Position numbers and translations under genes: made by a program. Shown one piece after another: positions 55,805-60,102 of a stretch of DNA of 64,000 nt. Every line of letters starts with the position of its first letter. The first letter of the stretch is position 1. This stretch comes from Adiantum capillus-veneris (taxonomy: Eukaryota > Streptophyta > Polypodiopsida > Polypodiales > Pteridaceae). The notes beneath the pieces are model-generated. The model worked only from the letters and a program-made list of their open reading frames with translations, was not told the origin of the DNA and ran no database searches. The stretch spans positions 64,311,370 through 64,375,369 of the forward strand of contig CM043952.1 of the NCBI GenBank assembly GCA_014529385.2, written 5' to 3'.

Positions 55805-58800
55805 GAGAGTCAAAACTTGAAAGCAAAAGCATTCTCTCTCTTTCTCATTGCGTAGAGAAAAAAGCAAAATTTGCGTCGCTCATCATTTTTTTTTTCAGCC
55901 TCCGCGGTTTCCTGAAATTAGGGTTTCTGGCAAAAATTAGGGTTTGCAGGAATTTTAGGGTTTTTGGCAGAAATTAGGGTTTCTGCTGTCCGCCACGTCA
56001 TCACTTTGTGACAGCAGTGGTATCCATGTGACTAGAAGGTGGGAGTCCATGCGAGTGTAGTCATCACCACACCAGCAGCCTCTTTGCTGTCCTTCCTTGA
56101 GTCACTATCCTCTTGATGCTTGCTTTTACCTTTGTCCTTTGACTCGCCCATTTCTCTTCCAGTTGGTCATGCCATGCCATCACTTTGTGACATCCCCCCT
56201 CTTGAAAGAATTGTAATCGCCCTCGATTACGCCTGCAAAAACAATCAAAAGATAGAAACCAATTCAGTAGACACTGATTCTAAGTACCGACGCACTAAAA
56301 AACACATATTAAGTACTTGCACGAAGACGATAGTCACTGAACATTCACATCACTATCCCCGTGGAGATCTTAGATGAGAATCATGATCATCGTAACGTAT
56401 TTAGCAATCACATCTTGATCTCACCGATTTTTAGCGGATGTCGGGATTGACTGAATCTTGCTACTATCAGATCTTTTGATTTCACATTTCAATCAAGCAA
56501 ACCGTGTCCCCACAAGACAATACATCCACATAGCATGCAATTCACAAATCACACACTTAGTTCACACTGAACACTTGTGTTTCAATCTAGCCATCTCATC
56601 CTTCCTTAACTCTCGATGCACTAGAATTTCATTCACTTAGGCATCACATCCAGATCTCAGCGATCTATAATAGATGTCGAGATGCACTAAGTACTTAGCC
56701 ATCACATCCAGATCTCACCGATCTCTAACAGATGTCTAGATGCACTAAGTTCAAATCATTCATCAGACAAAACGCTGCAGACATTTCATCTTTCTCTACA
56801 TGTGTCTAACGTAAGAAAGAGCACACGTTTTCAATTCAATCAAGGAAATTTCCAATTCAGTGCCCTTTGACTTGTTGGTAGGTCTACATAGTACAAGCCT
56901 CCTTGTCCTTGGCACCTCAATCTGGAGCTATGAAGTTCTCTGATCTACCAGTTGATTCCATTTCATTTCTTTCCTTGTGCCTTGGACCTGTGGGTAGCCT
57001 CCCTAGCCGCCCTTGTCCATTGGCATGTGAGTCTCAATCATTGGGATTCCATTTGAAAGTATTGTTTGAAAGTCATACAACAGAATAGTGTCAGCCCATC
57101 AGTACCCCTGAAATATGAAAAGAAATCAGTGACTTTATTCCATCTGGGTAATCTGTGACAAATGAGCAGAGTAACTCCCCTCTTGTGCAGTCGCACCACA
57201 CCAGATTCAACCCGTTGATCATCGGTAACTCTTGCAATAGTCGAAGCTAGACCAAAAGCCTCAAGGTAAAGTTCCAAAATTTGAGGAGTATTTGCTAGGT
57301 CCTCCTCCTCCATCCATTTTACATCCAATATTGGATAGTTTTTAAACTCGACTAAATGCCGGTGTATCACTTTACCTTTCACTTTCCTTTCCTTGTGAGC
57401 CAGTATCTGTTGTGGAACGAGAATCTCCTCGGTCTCTTCCACTTCAGGTTGCTCCTCATGCTCCCTGTCCACTAACACCTCACCTTTGAAAGGTTTCAAT
57501 AGACTCACATGCAATGCATTGTGAATCTTCCAAGTATCGGGCAACTTTATTGTGAAGGATACATTGTTTATATTTTCCTGAACTTGGAAAGAGCATAGTA
57601 TCTCATACTCAACTTTGGAAAAAGTCGCGCCCTTTCGTTTTTGTAGGCGTGCCTTCTCAAACCGTAGAAGCACCCAATCATCTTCCTTCAACTGCAAGTC
57701 TTGTCGATGCTTGTCCGCTGCCTTCTTATGCCTTGCCTGAGACTTCTCAAGAGCCTCGCGTACCTTTGCAAAAGTAGTCTCCAGCTCTTGAACTTACTAA
57801 TCTGCTTCAAAAATCTTATCCTTGGTGCTTAGAAAGGTGGAACCTTCTTAGCACCCTCAATGATCTCAAATGTCGCCTTCCTCGTAGACGTATGTACTGT
57901 GTTGTAGGCAAACTCCACCAATGAGCTTTCGGATCCGAGATATAAGACTTCAACAAGTCCAAAATTACTGAATTTCCAAGCTCTGATTGCCCATCAGTCT
58001 GTGGGGAATTGATAGGATCTGCGACAATGAAGATTGAACTTACGCATTTTCCCAATATGACCGTGTGATGTGAATTCCCTATTCATTTCAAGACATTGTA
58101 ATAATTGTATTGTGTTACAGGCTCAATGAGAGTTCCAAGCGGTAAAAAATATGTCAGTTAGTGTGCCTAGGTTGCAGATACATTGAGTTGTGGAGCCATA
58201 AAGGCCGGACATTGCACATTGTAAAACCCTATTGCTAAGGTATAAAAAAGCCAATTTTTGTAAGTTTTGGATAATAAACGTTACGACGTTTCTGCAGAGT
58301 ACTGTGTACTCTCCTTCTTCTTTCTCAAGCTTGTAACTCCCTCGTGAAGTATCCGTTTGAAGTGTTGTCTGCTTCATCGCGTTCACAGATGACAACTCTT
58401 TGTAACATTGTAAGTCTCTCACGGTAAAATTGTGTTTTTGTTGTAGCTAACCTCCTCCTCAATCTACTCATAACTTAGGATTTACATAACAAAATTGCAT
58501 TTCATGCATTGGAGGGGTGTTGGGGCATCATTGCTAAGCTCTAGGGTGCATTTGGGACTGAAAACGGTTAGGTCAAATCTGCCATGCCAAAAATAGAGTG
58601 CAAATGGAATGGGTTCCAGTTTGTTCCCGTAAGGTCAGAATGGCACTTCAGGGTTCCCAAGGCCCGGAGCAGACATTCCTTTTCTATGCCTTTGGACTGC
58701 TCCCCTGGTGGTACTATGTGCGCAAGTGCTTCAATCGCGTGGTACGAGTGGCCCGATCCTAATCATTGTCTTTATAAAGCTGGTTTTTCTTGTGATCTCC

Positions 58801-60102
58801 TATTCTAGGCATATGTAAGGAAGTTGTGAACACTTCTTCAAAATGAACTATATTGAGACAACCTGTTTTGGCCATGCTAACTTTCTCGAATTATCTCATC
58901 TTAGTGTTAGCTGCTGTGGCTACGGGGTTAAATGGATTACATATTTTGCCTAGACCTCTCCTGAACTCCGTTTTGTGCAAAAGTGTCTTTGTGAGGGTGG
59001 TGACTACTGTTAGAAAAAGTCAAATATTTCCTATTGAATGTCTCTCCAGAAAGAAAATGAAAGGACTTCTTGGTGCTGTAAATTACAGATTCGGCTCTTT
59101 CAGATGCAGGAATGTTGGCTCCCAATTCATCAACTTCAGAGGTGCTTGGTTGTTGGAAGTTTAAATTTTTTCAACTAGCTTTTCAAGAGAAGCTCCTCAC
59201 AATTTGAGCTGTCTATGTTTTTAGGTGCCAGATTCTCAAATTTTACCACCACCGCTTGAGGAAAATGTTAGTTTTTTGGCTCCTCATTCACAATTTTTAT
59301 GCAGAGATTTGACAGAGTGTTAAAAGTATATTTTGCTTGCAGCTCACAGTTTATGGGCTGATTGAGAAGTATGAGAAATGTGCCGGTCGTTTCAAAAATA
59401 CTCAACGTCAGCGCCGCACAGTATCCTTGAAGAACGCTTTACCAGTCAACTTTTCAGATGAGGTAACACTTTGGCATGACAATCACTTCTAGTTCAAGTA
59501 GGATGCTTTAGTAGTAGGTTGATGTTTTTGCACAAAGTTATGGGAGACATCCTTTCTGTTGAACTTAGGGATATGCAGCTTCAAGGAGTACACTAGATCT
59601 AAGTCTCCTTCCTTGACACCTTTGTAATTTGAGATTCTGATGGCTGCTAGCAGGCTAGGAGGGAAGTTCTGGAAGACGTGCTGGATGAAATAAGGCGAAT
59701 GAATGCTCTCGACCTTGAACTCTATGCCTACGCACAACAACGTTTCAAAAGTCAAGTTTTGGTCCAAAAATCTGGAGTATCAAGGCAGTTTGGATCAGAA
59801 CATTCTATGGTGAGACGCATTTTGGTGTGTTAATTAGGTTTTTAATATTCTTCAGATTTAGTGGGTTTTTGATGATGGGTGTTGGATATTTTGTCACATA
59901 ACAGATTTGGGATACAGATACAAATATCAACGAAGGGTTTCAGCAAGCCATTGGCTCTAGCAGCTGGATATTTGTATCGATGCTATTCATGGCTGGAGGT
60001 GTAGTAACTATGGCGGCAAGCTTGATGGTCTTTGCAAATGGAAAGAAGATATTTAAGTTTCAAAAAGGGCAGAATCGTGGGGCGATGCATGAGAAATTGT
60101 GA
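8696..60102 (+). CDS. Tyrosylprotein sulfotransferase, plant type; 12 exons, 520 residues
   Basis: Joining 8696-8744, 8853-9030, 9111-9182, 45278-45566, 45651-45794, 46722-46856, 46921-47068, 59110-59141, 59225-59266, 59343-59462, 59654-59809 and 59905-60102 gives 1563 nt with no internal stop. All introns are GT-AG and phases match. The product resembles plant TPST, close to the roughly 500-residue Arabidopsis protein. Residues 1-17 form a signal peptide, 64-73 [10 protein letters not shown] the 5'-phosphosulfate loop, 131-143 [13 protein letters not shown] the 3'-phosphate motif, about 476-499 a transmembrane helix, and 500-520 a basic tail. In plants the family transfers sulfate from PAPS to tyrosines of secreted peptides (PSK, PSY, RGF and CIF types) in the Golgi. 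It belongs to the heparan-sulfate-sulfotransferase-like group, unlike animal TPST. Introns 3 (36,095 bp) and 7 (12,041 bp) are filled with retrotransposons. All recognised family motifs are present, so I expect a working gene. Confidence 0.92.
8853..9030 (+). CDS. TPST exon 2 (PAPS 5' loop)
   Basis: Acceptor TTGCAG at 8852, residues 17-76. It ends with [12 protein letters not shown], the 5'-phosphosulfate-binding loop. The donor is GTTGCT at 9031, phase 2. The codon completes as Cys in exon 3, as in the family. Confidence 0.9.
9111..9182 (+). CDS. TPST exon 3
   Basis: Acceptor TTGCAG ends at 9110. The exon encodes [20 protein letters not shown] and FNS, matching the conserved Cys and SYDKLRFN region. 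The donor is GTAAGT at 9183, which opens the 36-kb intron. Confidence 0.9.
9183..10029. other. TPST intron 3, 5' part without recognised elements
   Basis: Unique-looking intron sequence. A TATA-like TCTATAAAG near 9370 and TAAGGAG further on hint at an LTR remnant, but no termini are visible. Confidence 0.4.
10030..10402 (-). mobile_element. Family-B-type Gypsy LTR fragment
   Basis: It shares the AAGCACTTCAATAAC block, the GGAGTGGCGGA block and the GGCCCCAAACCTTGGCGCC/TTTCGGTATTTC block with the family-B LTRs at 23982 and 29200. It stops abruptly where the family-A LTR begins at 10403. Confidence 0.7.
10516..11770 (+). repeat. 5' LTR of nested gag-pro Gypsy
   Basis: 1255 bp. Contains a TATA-like TATATAAGC near 10840 and many copies of AGCGTTTT with small variations (10950-11370), plus CATCAGC(A) repeats in the transcribed part. 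A polymorphic GTCGTC run lies near 11430. Confidence 0.9.
12224..13670 (+). pseudogene. gag of nested Gypsy element
   Basis: The likely start is ATG 12224 ([11 protein letters not shown]), the same start as the related copy on the minus strand near 27420, but the frame shifts near 12280. The next frame (12274-12969) carries a Met/Gln-rich stretch and a coiled coil with repeated [11 protein letters not shown] units of about 12 residues, then the gag core ([18 protein letters not shown]). It stops with TAG at 12967 and continues in another frame from 13037 to the CCHC knuckle [14 protein letters not shown] near 13585. Confidence 0.8.
13740..14964 (+). pseudogene. Protease plus His/Asp-rich region of unknown function
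   Basis: The protease core reads [13 protein letters not shown] with Pro in place of Ser/Thr, and after a frame change the flap partner GCDMILG and NPLIDW. Instead of RT, an acidic, His-rich tract follows (about 14220-14350: repeated HDD, KHD, HHQD units). About 200 further residues include [10 protein letters not shown] and [12 protein letters not shown]. No known fold is recognised. The same region is kept in the gag-deleted relative at 25134-29046. Confidence 0.65.
15190..16443 (+). repeat. 3' LTR of nested gag-pro Gypsy
   Basis: 1254 bp, near-identical to the 5' copy including the AGCGTTTT array. This indicates recent insertion relative to the host chromovirus. Confidence 0.9.
17610..20815 (-). 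pseudogene. Family A copy 1 pol: protease, RT, RNase H, integrase, chromodomain
   Basis: The protease motif reads [12 protein letters not shown], with Gly in the second position of the usual D-S/T-G. RT (20687-19452) is open except for one TGA near 20127-20132, and its catalytic box is FFDDIVVFS. RNase H reads [12 protein letters not shown] at about 19380. Integrase has the HHCC finger (LVCQKVKF), Asp in MDFIFDLP, Asp in SDRDPKF and Glu in DGQSEIANS. It ends with a GPF/Y-type module and a chromodomain [20 protein letters not shown]. Frame changes near 19450 and 18840 disable the frame. Confidence 0.88.
20690..22481 (-). pseudogene. Family A copy 1 gag
   Basis: Starts [16 protein letters not shown] at the ATG complement of 22479-22481. 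It holds a lysine-rich region, the retrotransposon gag fold ([20 protein letters not shown]) and a CCHC knuckle [14 protein letters not shown] near 21055-21014. In-frame stops at 22275, 21669 and 21333, each corresponding to a sense codon in the copy at 49543-56013, break it. Confidence 0.85.
22540..22551 (-). promoter_or_regulatory. Primer-binding site, family A copy 1
   Basis: Complement reads TGGTATCAGAGC, matching the 3' end of plant initiator tRNA-Met, one base inside the LTR edge. Confidence 0.8.
22553..23199 (-). repeat. 5' LTR of family A copy 1 (truncated)
   Basis: Begins TGTAATAGACTTGG on the + strand (the LTR 3' end). Shares the GGCCCCAAAG...TTTCGGTATTTC block. It lacks the final ACGTCATCAGTTTGTGAC seen at 16981-16998. 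Confidence 0.85.
23200..23978 (-). mobile_element. Family-B-type LTR, truncated
   Basis: Diverged relative of the LTR at 23982. It ends ACGTCAGCAGTTTGTGACA at 23978 and is separated from the next LTR by only CCA. Its outer end merges with the truncated family A LTR. Confidence 0.7.
25134..29046 (-). mobile_element. Gag-deleted relative of the nested Gypsy element
   Basis: Right LTR 27873-29046 (TGTAAGGTGCAGTGG ... GTGTCACGTGACA on the + strand) and left LTR 25134-26120 are the same family as 10516-16443. The left LTR lacks the last roughly 230 bp and joins directly to internal sequence, so a deletion removed the polypurine tract. The primer site is complement of 27860-27871. Flanking pentamers CCGCA and CGGCA are an imperfect duplication. 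It sits in a repeat of the family-B 3' region. Confidence 0.8.
26121..27420 (-). pseudogene. Internal ORF of gag-deleted element: gag start fused to His/Asp-rich region
   Basis: The frame starts [17 protein letters not shown] at 27420 and carries the gag N-terminus and a short coiled coil. It then passes without capsid, CCHC knuckle or protease into the His/Asp-rich tract ([17 protein letters not shown], about 27000-26900). The C-terminal part ([18 protein letters not shown]) ends near 26121. Stops and frame changes are present. Confidence 0.65.
30411..31406 (+). pseudogene. Family-B gag (5' portion)
   Basis: A proline-rich N-terminal region (poly-Pro near 30600-30640) is followed by the gag core ([20 protein letters not shown]). 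A stop after NAMQW at 30894-30896 and two further in-frame stops break it. The CCHC knuckle [10 protein letters not shown] is interrupted by the copia insertion at 31407. No initiating context is certain because the open frame starts at CTG. Confidence 0.75.
31407..31757 (+). repeat. Copia 5' LTR with internal tandem duplication
   Basis: A 74-bp unit beginning GGCCTAAATAACCCC is present twice in tandem. The 3' LTR, once its MITE is removed, has one copy (277 bp), which accounts exactly for the length difference. Confidence 0.9.
32512..35166 (+). CDS. Copia gag, protease and integrase polyprotein
   Basis: 884 residues from ATG 32512. The gag domain reads [14 protein letters not shown] onward, followed by the CCHC knuckle [14 protein letters not shown] (about residue 235) and protease [10 protein letters not shown], with DSG intact. 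The integrase zinc finger has HKRLGH and CNECQYGK, then Asp in VHSDVC and Asp in RTDNGGEY. The third catalytic position, Glu in the usual NGVAER context, is Lys here ([10 protein letters not shown], about 34430), which should abolish integration. The frame ends at TGA 35164 in overlap with the next frame. Confidence 0.9.
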   Translation: MASSSSDVKNLFEIRRFEGTGFDLWKDRIQGILFLKDCDRALEEHKPEDMSDDAWATLNKKVITYIKMAVSDEILVDLKGLMTAFSLWAKLKATYENTTPVNQVHLMRKLVGIQLDESKSAAEHLSSFTGTLLQLQDSSMPPFDDKLKAISLLMTLLDSWETLVVSLSNSPNLTFDGVRGSILNEEIRRKAVGEGGSLANIVRGRTEKKNNYAQRSKSKSKERGNASKGKGDVTCYQCGRKGHKKPDCRYYKAELERKKNGGDKKKEKKEVKTDAQDNSKDKEKANVVSSVVVEELSYVEDILCATLSADDAHEFDASLYVHTQDMQITKSDLIDALLTVNDALSQTWIFDSGVSFHVTPIKECFSTFDAGKRGHVYLGNNHACSIEGIGTVHLSIDGTNELVLHDVRYVPGIKKSLLSVGQMDMHGYNILFERGSWKMPKGSRLIVKGTKKGILYCMHGKAVLDKFIALAEINSHMELWHKRLGHMSQKGLSKLCTLNKLDAKGTKLDFCNECQYGKQVKRSYYSGVSRKSCVLDLVHSDVCSMPTKSMGGAYYFVSFVDDHSRKIWVYLLKSKDEAFAAFKRFHAFVTTQIGKKLKCLRTDNGGEYTSAEFNKFCENLDIKRELTMPYSPSSNGVAKRFNRTLCERVRCMLSTANLSHGFWGEALKTAVHICNRSPHMSLKGDIPEEVWSGKPASYDHLRIFGCEAFVHVRPELRSKLDAKSIKGLFMGYGEEGEMGYRFWLPQFKRVVRSRNVVFNEARLLQNNCASKHDHKRVKFQHDQPLVRPIFDPQDAPQMAENVDDPVVFEPDDVGQQIEAPEGHLQPRNNAENGAENDVQQPIVDDFVVPPDLNPLPDNVDHWVRRSTRQRRPVSRYDPLCITLC
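35148..36725 (+). CDS. Copia reverse transcriptase and RNase H
   Basis: 525 residues in a frame shifted by -1 relative to the upstream polyprotein, overlapping it at 35148-35166. Copia normally uses one frame, so this is probably a 1-nt deletion near 35142; a programmed shift is less likely. RT motifs include [17 protein letters not shown] and the catalytic YVDDMLIAA. RNase H reads [16 protein letters not shown] and [11 protein letters not shown]. The frame itself is undamaged. Confidence 0.9.
   Translation: MHYIMLTDEGEPLTYKEAKICEHSDKWELAMQEEIKALHANHTWDLVELPKGRKAIPNKWVYKIKTVDAKPKYKARLVAKGYVQTKGIEFQEVFSPVVKMTTLRVLFAIVAALDLEMDQMDVHTAFLHGDVEEELYMKQPEGFVIPGKEHLVCMLNRSLYGLKQSYRQWYKKFDGFMLKHGYKRSHADHCLYTKRDEDGSPIILVLYVDDMLIAAKKRSTVDALKGQLKSAFSMKDLGAAEHILGVRVTRQRDKRLLYLSQEKYIEKVLDRFNMAEAKPLGVPLQPYVKISKDDCPKSKEEANDMQSVSYASACGSLMYAMVATRPDIAHAVGVVSRFMANPGRLHWDAVKSIMRYLKGTKNKCLCYGKGPMELKGFCDFDMVGDVDTRKSTSGYVFTLVGGAVSWCSRLQKIVALSTTEAEYISATEASKEAIWLARLCSEFGLPAKAPMLGCDSHSAICLAKNAMFHARTKHIDVRYHFIREVLEDGLITLVKVHTSQNPADALTKCLPKAQHHLCIEMVGVT
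36761..37540 (+). repeat. Copia 3' LTR interrupted by a MITE
   Basis: Same start and end as the 5' LTR. Split at TATAATAAA by the inverted-repeat element 36863-37356. Confidence 0.9.
36863..37356. mobile_element. Mutator-like MITE in the copia LTR
   Basis: 494 bp. The terminal inverted repeats are about 80 bp and nearly perfect, starting GGG(G/A)AAATTACCAAAATA. A 9-bp target duplication TATAATAAA lies at 36854-36862 and 37357-37365. Long TIRs with a 9-bp duplication are diagnostic of Mutator-like elements. No transposase is encoded. Confidence 0.9.
37541..37691 (+). pseudogene. Continuation of family-B gag after the copia insertion
   Basis: Matches, with one stop codon, the sequence that follows the zinc knuckle in the minus-strand copy at 43780-43980 (CCTCGACGTC...CAGAGCAACC). 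It shows that the copia element landed in the knuckle. Confidence 0.7.
38184..38224. repeat. CT microsatellite in family A LTR
   Basis: A pure CT run in the transcribed part of the LTR, the same position as CT runs at 40490-40539, 49861-49877 and 55727-55801. Confidence 0.9.
39041..40032 (-). pseudogene. Family A integrase C-terminal half and chromodomain
   Basis: From right to left: [14 protein letters not shown] (integrase second Asp), NGQSEIANS (Glu), then GPF module and chromodomain [20 protein letters not shown]. Frames change near 39600 and 39370. RT and gag are missing. Confidence 0.85.
40490..40617. repeat. CT microsatellite and poly-C run
   Basis: CT tract about 40490-40539, a second CT tract from about 40578, and 22 consecutive C at about 40596-40617, within the LTR fragment 40241-40811. 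Confidence 0.9.
40900..41275 (+). pseudogene. Family-B aspartic protease
   Basis: Reads [20 protein letters not shown], a retropepsin-like motif with Leu replacing Ser/Thr, then [10 protein letters not shown]. After a frame change near 41143 it reads [16 protein letters not shown] and ends with TGA. It resumes the family-B element after the family A insertion. No RT follows. Confidence 0.75.
41276..42467 (+). mobile_element. Family-B 3' non-coding region and 3' LTR
   Basis: Non-coding sequence with three tandem units (about 41480-41627), each containing GACG(C/T)AG(A/G)C...TGGGGAG. About 350 bp also match the complement of 24660-25130. The LTR from about 41996 lacks its first part and ends ATTGGCACGTGG...TTGTGACA at 42467. 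Confidence 0.75.
42812..43190 (+). pseudogene. Mitochondrial atp4-like fragment
   Basis: An AT-rich open frame ends [20 protein letters not shown], then [18 protein letters not shown] and a stop. The spacing of LFA, IYxEE, V-R and GFxxFS fits the N-terminal hydrophobic region of plant mitochondrial ATP synthase subunit 4 (atp4, ymf39). The upstream part has no clear match. The assignment is by pattern only. Confidence 0.45.
43193..43465 (+). pseudogene. Plastid ribosomal protein S7 (rps7) fragment
   Basis: Reads [51 protein letters not shown] and [20 protein letters not shown]. This is the central and C-terminal part of S7 in its plastid form (the mitochondrial protein differs at these sites). 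The start and the last roughly 15 residues are absent. It joins family-B protease sequence directly at about 43466. It is open but orphaned, so a non-functional plastid DNA insertion. Confidence 0.85.
43466..44655 (-). pseudogene. Family-B gag and protease (minus copy)
   Basis: Gag residues include [15 protein letters not shown] and [15 protein letters not shown], then the CCHC knuckle near 44010. A protease region resembling 40900-41275 follows, with a stop where the catalytic Asp segment should be (MIFCD then stop). The same domain order as the copy at 30411-41275 confirms that the family carries no RT. Confidence 0.75.
44656..45277 (+). other. TPST intron 3, 3' end
   Basis: No coding family. 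A good TATA box GGTATAAAAGAGCC at about 44807-44820 precedes a C/T-rich stretch about 450 bases upstream of exon 4. This could be an LTR remnant or an internal promoter. Confidence 0.4.
45278..45566 (+). CDS. TPST exon 4 (3'-phosphate motif)
   Basis: Acceptor TGTGCAG ends at 45277. The exon encodes [31 protein letters not shown] and [18 protein letters not shown]. This is the most strongly conserved sulfotransferase block of the window. The donor is GTATGT at 45567, phase 0. Confidence 0.95.
45651..45794 (+). CDS. TPST exon 5
   Basis: 48 codons, phase 0 at both ends. Acceptor ATGCAG at 45650 and donor GTGATT at 45795. Contains [10 protein letters not shown] and [10 protein letters not shown], both typical of plant TPST. 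Confidence 0.93.
46722..46856 (+). CDS. TPST exon 6
   Basis: 45 codons, phase 0. Acceptor TTTGTAG at 46721 and donor GTAATA at 46857. Encodes [19 protein letters not shown] and onward. The preceding exon ends in ATFQ, so the family phrase continues across the junction. Confidence 0.92.
46921..47068 (+). CDS. TPST exon 7
   Basis: Acceptor TTTTCAG at 46920. Encodes [20 protein letters not shown], conserved in plant TPST. The donor is GTGAAA at 47069, phase 1, opening the 12-kb intron. Confidence 0.92.
47069..47974. other. TPST intron 7, 5' part
   Basis: Mostly unique-looking. From about 47650 it resembles the AGCGTTTT-containing part of the nested Gypsy LTR (TGCCCTACCTA..., CAGCCCTAGCGTTTTGCA), so a diverged relative of that LTR is probably present at 47640-47980. 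Confidence 0.45.
47975..48990. mobile_element. Inverted pair of diverged Gypsy LTRs
   Basis: 47985-48562 carries the ACTGGCGCCCCTTTCGGTATTTC block in minus-element orientation. From 48563 TGTCACAAAGTGACGACGTGG starts an LTR in + orientation. Together they form a head-to-head pair without coding sequence. Limits are approximate. Confidence 0.6.
49001..49067. repeat. AG microsatellite
   Basis: A pure AG run of 67 nt at the end of the preceding LTR fragment. The Arg-Glu open frames across it are artefacts. Confidence 0.95.
49861..49877. repeat. CT tract in left LTR of copy 2
   Basis: 17 nt of CT, against 75 nt at the corresponding place in the right LTR (55727-55801). Confidence 0.9.
50688..53300 (-). 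pseudogene. Family A copy 2 RT, RNase H, integrase, chromodomain
   Basis: RT (from 53107, [29 protein letters not shown]) has lost about 20 residues between MLQ and the following conserved block compared with copy 1. RNase H reads [12 protein letters not shown], with a frame change after YETELLV. Integrase lacks the segment between [11 protein letters not shown] and IVSDRDPRF, deleting residues between the first two catalytic Asp. The chromodomain is intact ([20 protein letters not shown]). Protease is heavily degraded. Confidence 0.85.
53763..55339 (-). pseudogene. Family A copy 2 gag
   Basis: Starts [16 protein letters not shown] at 55339. It contains a small tandem duplication ([13 protein letters not shown]) and a frame change near 55130 (KYERDF versus MSETSFQEV). 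The main gag frame 54500-53763 ([20 protein letters not shown], knuckle [14 protein letters not shown]) is open for 245 residues. It is better preserved than copy 1 in this part. Confidence 0.85.
55727..55801. repeat. Expanded CT tract in right LTR of copy 2
   Basis: 75 nt of CT. The two LTRs were identical at insertion, so this tract changed length afterwards. Confidence 0.9.
56019..58050 (-). mobile_element. Diverged chromovirus 3' fragment
   Basis: An LTR end (about 56150-56192, ATCACTTTGTGACA) is followed by the polypurine-type tract TCCCCCCTCTTGAAAG, non-coding sequence with a tandem duplication of about 66 bp (56643-56756), and integrase C-terminus plus chromodomain. It is truncated near 58050 within integrase. 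Confidence 0.75.
57130..57830 (-). pseudogene. Chromovirus integrase C-terminus and chromodomain, diverged
   Basis: Reads [34 protein letters not shown] and [20 protein letters not shown]. Clearly related to but more diverged than the other family A copies. The zinc finger and catalytic core are mostly gone. Confidence 0.8.
58111..58407 (+). mobile_element. Possible solo LTR or short terminal-repeat element
   Basis: About 297 bp from TGTGTTACAG to CTTTGTAACA, with a TATA box GGTATAAAAAAGCC near 58240 and AATAAACG about 35 bases further. This is the layout of a short LTR. No clear target duplication. Confidence 0.4.
58408..59109 (+). other. TPST intron 7, 3' end
   Basis: Unique-looking sequence with no recognised element. 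Ends in the exon 8 acceptor. Confidence 0.5.
59110..59141 (+). CDS. TPST exon 8 (32-nt micro-exon)
   Basis: Acceptor ATGCAG at 59109 and donor GTGCTT at 59142. It completes a Gly codon from exon 7 and encodes [10 protein letters not shown]. Support is frame and splice-site consistency, since this linker is poorly conserved in the family. Confidence 0.65.
59225..59266 (+). CDS. TPST exon 9 (42-nt)
   Basis: Acceptor TTTTTAG at 59224 and donor GTTAGT at 59267, phase 0. It encodes [14 protein letters not shown], a variable linker. It could be skipped without shifting the frame. Confidence 0.65.
59343..59462 (+). CDS. TPST exon 10
   Basis: 40 codons, phase 0. Acceptor TTGCAG at 59342 and donor GTAACA at 59463. 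Encodes [11 protein letters not shown] and [14 protein letters not shown], matching the stem region of plant TPST. Confidence 0.88.
59654..59809 (+). CDS. TPST exon 11
   Basis: 52 codons, phase 0. Acceptor GCAG at 59653 and donor GTGAGA at 59810. Encodes [20 protein letters not shown] and YAYAQQRF, the conserved LDxELYxYA segment. Confidence 0.88.
59905..60102 (+). CDS. TPST exon 12 (transmembrane anchor and stop)
   Basis: Acceptor AACAG at 59904. After a short lumenal stretch there is a hydrophobic segment of about 24 residues, then a Lys-rich 21-residue tail and TGA at 60100-60102. This fits the type I topology of plant TPST. Confidence 0.88.
   Translation: MWDTDTNINEGFQQAIGSSSWIFVSMLFMAGGVVTMAASLMVFANGKKIFKFQKGQNRGAMHEKL

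Larger units (their letters stand above)
49543..56013 (-). mobile_element. Ty3/gypsy chromovirus, family A copy 2, with both LTRs
   Basis: Left LTR 49543-50096 (554 bp) and right LTR 55409-56013 (605 bp) run TGTAACA ... TTTGTGACA on the + strand. A perfect 5-bp target duplication GCAGT lies at 49538-49542 and 56014-56018. The primer site is just left of 55409 (GCTCTGATACCGC, complement GCGGTATCAGAGC). The polypurine tract is the complement of TACCCCCCTCTTGAAAG at 50097. Gag, protease, RT and integrase are in order, but with deletions. Confidence 0.92.
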
